Shown here: piece after piece, positions 12,557-18,381 of the stretch
Layout: each line of letters begins with the position of its first letter
Numbering within the stretch: position 1 is the first letter of the stretch
NCBI GenBank assembly: GCA_050943075.1
Contig: JBMNOM010000017.1
Span: forward strand, 1-18,381
Reading direction: 5' to 3'
Source of the DNA: CAJKWP01 sp050943075
Lineage (GTDB): Bacteria; Bacillota; Clostridia; Christensenellales; UBA1242
DNA length: 18,381 nt
The notes under the pieces: generated by a model
What the model was told of the DNA's origin: nothing
The model's database searches: none
The model's input: only the letters and a program-made list of their open reading frames with translations
Translations under genes and position numbers: made by a program

Positions 12557-12586
12557 TTGACAACACTATTTAGGGTGTGTTAATAT
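12557..12586 (+). promoter_or_regulatory. rRNA promoter (23S-5S)
   Basis: TTGACA (12557-12562), 18-base spacer, TAATAT (12581-12586) with extended -10 TGT (or TTAATA at 17). The spacer holds an imperfect AACAC/GTGTGTT inverted repeat. It is the only strong promoter between rpsR and the 23S gene and gives a leader of about 260 nt. Confidence 0.75.
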
Positions 12587-12593
12587 TGCGGTG

Positions 12594-12851
12594 TTGCAAA
12601 CGAAAGGGCGCAGCAAATTGACTGAAGTCAAAAACAAGAACCATGACAACTGCATAATTAACTAACATTTAAAATTAAAAGTTTTTAACTTTAAATTTCA
12701 AGATGTTAGACGAGAAAAAGAATAATCAAATATTCAGTAATGAAAACAAAAATGAGTAATACAACAATTAAAAAACCATATTATCAATTTTGTTGGAGTT
12801 AATTAACAAAACAAATTAAAAAGTGAAAATGTCAAGATTAAAATCATATAA
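12594..12851 (+). other. Pre-23S leader with processing-stalk segments
   Basis: Transcribed spacer before 23S. 12618-12631 is a small TTGAC-TGAA-GTCAA hairpin. 12639-12660 is complementary to 15894-15915 downstream of 23S (21 of 22 positions), and 12838-12849 is complementary to 15783-15795 with one extra base. Together they would bring the 23S ends together as a substrate for RNase III-type processing. No tRNA and no 16S sequence is present. Confidence 0.65.
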
Positions 12852-15769
<2,918 letters not shown>

Positions 15770-15937
15770 ACAGCAATCAACAATATAGATTTTAATATAA
15801 GACAAATATCACAGTTAATCTGAATATCTAGATTATTCTTTCAAAAATAAGAGTAAATGCCAGCCAAAAGCAGAAAAGCATGGCTCTTAAAAATAATTAT
15901 GCAGTTGTGATGGTTTTTAATCAGACTATCAACCAGT
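15770..15937 (+). other. 23S-5S spacer
   Basis: 168 bases without a tRNA. It contains the downstream partners of the 23S processing stalks (15783-15795 and 15894-15915) and a TAATCT/AGATTA hairpin at 15816-15835. Confidence 0.65.
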
Positions 15938-16053
<116 letters not shown>

Positions 16054-16062
16054 CACCAAAAT

Positions 16063-16089
16063 AACCACTCTTAACCGAGTGGTTTTTTT
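16063..16089 (+). terminator. Terminator of the 23S-5S transcription unit
   Basis: AACCACTC (16063-16070) and GAGTGGTT (16077-16084), loop TTAACC, followed by a T-run. Confidence 0.9.
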
Positions 16090-16535
16090 ATTGTCTTTTT
16101 CTTTTTTTCTTATAAAACTTGATTAAAGTTTATTAAGTTTTCATTAAATTTGATTATTTTTCCATTTAATTTAATAATATTTTTATAATTTTCCATATTT
16201 TTTGGCTTAGAATTTTTAAAAACTATTCAAATTTTTATTAAAATCAACAGTTAATTTTGCATTAATTTTACATTCAAAACCATTGTTTTGGGCATTTCCA
16301 CGCGCTTTTTGGGGTTTATCTTAAGTTGTTTTAATGTTTTTAATTCACTTTTTGGCTTAAACGACGAGTTGAAAAATTGTTTTAAGGGTTATATTTAAGC
16401 AAATTTGAAGATATATTTAATGAATGTGGAAGTTTTAAACTGAATTTATTGTTTTTTGTGTTGTCCAACTTGGTTTGTCTTGAATTTGTTTTTAAGTTAA
16501 CAACAAAAAAAACTTATTTTCGTCAAAATTTCATA
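16090..16535. other. T-rich gene-free spacer
   Basis: About 445 bases between the rRNA terminator and the next promoter. It is very AT-rich with many TTTT and TTTA stretches. I find no coding frame with a ribosome binding site, no RNA gene and no clear repeat. Confidence 0.6.
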
Positions 16536-16564
16536 TTGAAAAATTTGTGCAAATGTATTATAGT
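16536..16564 (+). promoter_or_regulatory. Promoter of the 127-residue gene
   Basis: TTGAAA (16536-16541), 17 bases, TATAGT (16559-16564). Start point is close to the ribosome binding site, so the leader is very short. Confidence 0.7.
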
Positions 16565-16581
16565 TATGTGCGGAGAAAAAA

Positions 16582-16965
16582 ATGGAACTTGAAGAAAAGC
16601 TTGAAAAAACCAAAAGTAAATTAAAAAACTCGTTTTTATGTAATGTTGATTTAAAAACAATCAATTATTTTGTTAGTGATAGATATTTAGTTTTAGTGGA
16701 TTTAAAATATGCCAAAACAAACATTGGTGAATGTATTGTTTTGAAATGTGAAAACATTAAAGGGTTTGTCACAAAAGAAAAGTTTAGATATTTATATTTA
16801 TACGAGTTTAATTTAATGTCTGACAACGTTTATATTTCCAGTGAGTTAAAGCTTAAATGGATTCAGGCAATGGAAAGAATGAATGCAGGCAAGCGCGTTA
16901 ATGGAAAAAATTATTTTAATGAGTTTTTAAAATTTAATTATGGCGAAAACGTTTTAATTAAATAA
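16582..16965 (+). CDS. Hypothetical protein, 127 residues
   Basis: I do not recognise it. A charged N-terminal helix (MELEEKLEKTKSKLKNS) is followed by a segment of alternating hydrophobics (YFVSDRYLVLVDLKYAK, about 29-45; GECIVLKCENIKGFVTKEKF, about 49-68), which looks like a small beta sheet, and a helical, basic C-terminal part (KLKWIQAMERMNAGKRV). There is no signal peptide or membrane helix. The ATG at 16582 has GGAG at 16572-16575. It is monocistronic with its own promoter and terminator and lies between the rRNA unit and the VirB4-like gene; the context does not suggest a role. Confidence 0.75.
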   Translation: MELEEKLEKTKSKLKNSFLCNVDLKTINYFVSDRYLVLVDLKYAKTNIGECIVLKCENIKGFVTKEKFRYLYLYEFNLMSDNVYISSELKLKWIQAMERMNAGKRVNGKNYFNEFLKFNYGENVLIK

Positions 16966-16984
16966 ATTGATACATATTTTAGTT

Positions 16985-17020
16985 TTAAAAAAGAACTCTA
17001 ATTTTAAGGGTTCTTTTTTT
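16985..17020 (+). terminator. Terminator after the 127-residue gene
   Basis: AAGAACTCT (16991-16999) pairs with AGGGTTCTT (17007-17015, one G-U) and is followed by T's. The following ~140 bases are AT-rich with no gene. Confidence 0.8.
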
Positions 17021-17163
17021 ATTATTATTTATAGCAATTAATTCATTATTTTAATAATAAGATTTTTTTAATTTTTTAATATTTTTTAATTTTCAAGTTG
17101 GCAAGCAATGTAAAAATATAGTTATTATTACATTCTTTATTATATAATTTGTAATTTAATTAT

Positions 17164-17192
17164 TTGTTTTTTCTTTTCTTTTAGGGTATACT
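17164..17192 (+). promoter_or_regulatory. Promoter of the VirB4-like gene
   Basis: TTGTTT (17164-17169), 17 bases, TATACT (17187-17192), about 50 bases before the ATG. Confidence 0.65.
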
Positions 17193-17239
17193 ACATACAG
17201 AAATATTTATTTTTTTCTTACATTAAAGGTGGATAAAAT

Positions 17240-18381
17240 ATGAGAGTAATTCCAAGAAGAACCAAAGTTAAAATGGAGTTTGTCAAAGGTGTCACGCTTT
17301 CCGACATAATTTTAGGTGTGATTGGTGTTGCTGGCGCTTTGGGTTTGTTTTTATCAAAAGGCTTGGCATATAATTTTTGGTTTGGTTTGGCGTGGGTGAC
17401 AATTATTGTTTCGCTTTTCTTCAAAGTTGCCGATAACTTAAAGCTTTATGAAACACTTGGTTTCATATTTAGGTTTTTTGCACAAAAGAAACGCTTTTCC
17501 ATTGAAAAACAAAAGAAATATTCCCCAATGGAAGAAATTATTCCTTTTGTTGGAATTTATCAAGACAGATTTATTGATTTTCAATCATATTACGCACAAG
17601 TTTTGGAAGTTGTGCCAGTTGAGTTTGGTCTTCTTAACGACTACAAACAAAACATGGTTGTTGAAACATTTGCAAATGCTTTAAGAAGAGTTGGTGCAGA
17701 GCAATCTGCTTCAATTATTAAAGTTAACAAAGCAATGATTTTGGACAATTATATTTACAACGAAGACAAAAAATATGACAACTTGCTTGAGTTGCAATAT
17801 GAAGGCGAAATTAGCCAAAGAGAAGTTGACTTGCGTGGCGGAATTTTTGAAGAAAGAGTTTCTGGCATGGAAGAATTTAACAGGCAAGAAAAAATTTATA
17901 AAGATCACTTCTATATTGTTGTTTATGACAAAGACAAAGAAGCACTTGAAACCACAATGAACGGCATTGCAACAACACTTGTTAATGCTGTCACACCACT
18001 TTATACACAAAGAATTTATGGCAGAGAACTTGCAACTTTCATCCGCGCAAATTTTGGAAAAGAATTTGACGAGCGTGAGCTTGAAGGCATCACAATGGAT
18101 AAATATCTTGAGTGGGCAACACCAAAAGAAATTAGGTTTAAAGCCAGCAGAATGATTATTGACGGCAAACCATACAGAAACTTTGTTGTCACAGACTATC
18201 CACTTCAAGTTCCAAATGCTTGGGGTGCGCCATTCTTCTTGCTTGATAGAACGAAAGTTGTTGTTAAACTTAAACCAATTGACCGTTATCAAGCAGAAAG
18301 ACAACTTGACAAAGCAATTATGGAAATGGAAACAAAAGTTTTCTATTCCGGAAAAAGCAGTAAAAGAATTGAAAACCAAAC
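17240..18381 (+). CDS. VirB4-like type IV secretion / conjugation ATPase, N-terminal part (cut by window edge)
   Basis: VirB4-family proteins are the motor ATPases of type IV secretion and conjugation machines at the cytoplasmic membrane. The frame is open from the ATG at 17240 to the window end, 380 codons. It begins with a basic stretch (MRVIPRRTKVKMEF), then two membrane segments (about 20-39 and 44-63), like the small PrgI-type membrane protein that Gram-positive systems encode just before VirB4, here apparently fused. Then comes KKYSPMEEIIPFVGIYQDRF (92-111) and FQSYYAQVLEVVPVEFGLLN, which fit the start of the VirB4 N-terminal domain. The Walker A motif would be beyond the window, so the ATPase call rests on the N-terminal pattern. 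AAAGGTGG at 17225-17232 supports the start. It could be part of an integrated conjugative element or a resident system. Confidence 0.65.
   Translation, partial: MRVIPRRTKVKMEFVKGVTLSDIILGVIGVAGALGLFLSKGLAYNFWFGLAWVTIIVSLFFKVADNLKLYETLGFIFRFFAQKKRFSIEKQKKYSPMEEIIPFVGIYQDRFIDFQSYYAQVLEVVPVEFGLLNDYKQNMVVETFANALRRVGAEQSASIIKVNKAMILDNYIYNEDKKYDNLLELQYEGEISQREVDLRGGIFEERVSGMEEFNRQEKIYKDHFYIVVYDKDKEALETTMNGIATTLVNAVTPLYTQRIYGRELATFIRANFGKEFDERELEGITMDKYLEWATPKEIRFKASRMIIDGKPYRNFVVTDYPLQVPNAWGAPFFLLDRTKVVVKLKPIDRYQAERQLDKAIMEMETKVFYSGKSSKRIENQ

Noticed and set aside
12057..12566. 169-codon minus-strand open frame
   Set aside because: It starts with GTG lacking a ribosome binding site, lies across the rRNA promoter, and its product lacks Gly almost entirely and is Phe/Lys/Pro/Asn-rich, as expected from the extreme C-poor + strand. 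It is a composition artefact.
17711..18379. 222-codon minus-strand open frame opposite the VirB4-like gene
   Set aside because: It is Phe/Cys/Asn-rich antisense shadow of a long, well-started + strand gene.

Overview
The window reads as chromosome of a low-GC Gram-positive-like bacterium (Bacillota, probably an uncultured gut-type lineage). The support is an rpsF-ssb-rpsR operon, a zinc-ligand bS18, a 116-nt Bacillus-like 5S rRNA, strong AGGAGG-type ribosome binding sites, sigma-A promoters that often carry an extended -10 (TGn), and AT-rich coding DNA using the standard code (Trp is TGG). Every complete gene here stops at TAA.

Layout. 1-2.4 kb: start of ndk (minus, cut by the window edge), an NADPH-dependent FMN reductase-like flavoprotein, and a large orphan protein with a zinc-metallopeptidase HExxH motif. 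2.5-7.2 kb: mostly minus-strand small genes of unknown function, a tRNA-Ser(CGA) followed by several inverted repeats, a membrane protein whose start lies in another frame, a HAD phosphatase, a DUF6512-type membrane protein with a His-rich tail, and a protein with a faint ADP-ribosyltransferase-like look. 7.3-9.8 kb: a broken AraC-type regulator followed by two unrelated membrane-anchored proteins of unknown family. 10.3-11.5 kb: rpsF-ssb-rpsR with its own promoter and a structured leader, linking ribosome assembly to replication.

11.5-12.55 kb is a gene-free kilobase. Its first 100 bases fold into nested stems. The rest is extremely G-over-C skewed on the + strand. It ends at a strong promoter that drives 23S and 5S rRNA. 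There is no 16S rRNA upstream of this 23S, so the rRNA genes appear unlinked at this locus. Complementary segments flank the 23S and would form processing stalks.

16.1-18.4 kb: about 450 bases of T-rich spacer, a small hypothetical gene, and the first 380 codons of a VirB4-like type IV secretion ATPase with two N-terminal membrane segments. This last gene may mark the edge of a conjugative element or a resident secretion system.

The best candidates for something new are the unlinked 23S-5S unit, the skewed spacer with the nested structured RNA, the two genes with good ribosome binding sites but no normal start codon in frame, and the VirB4-like gene. All functional statements come from reading the sequence by eye; no homology search was run.
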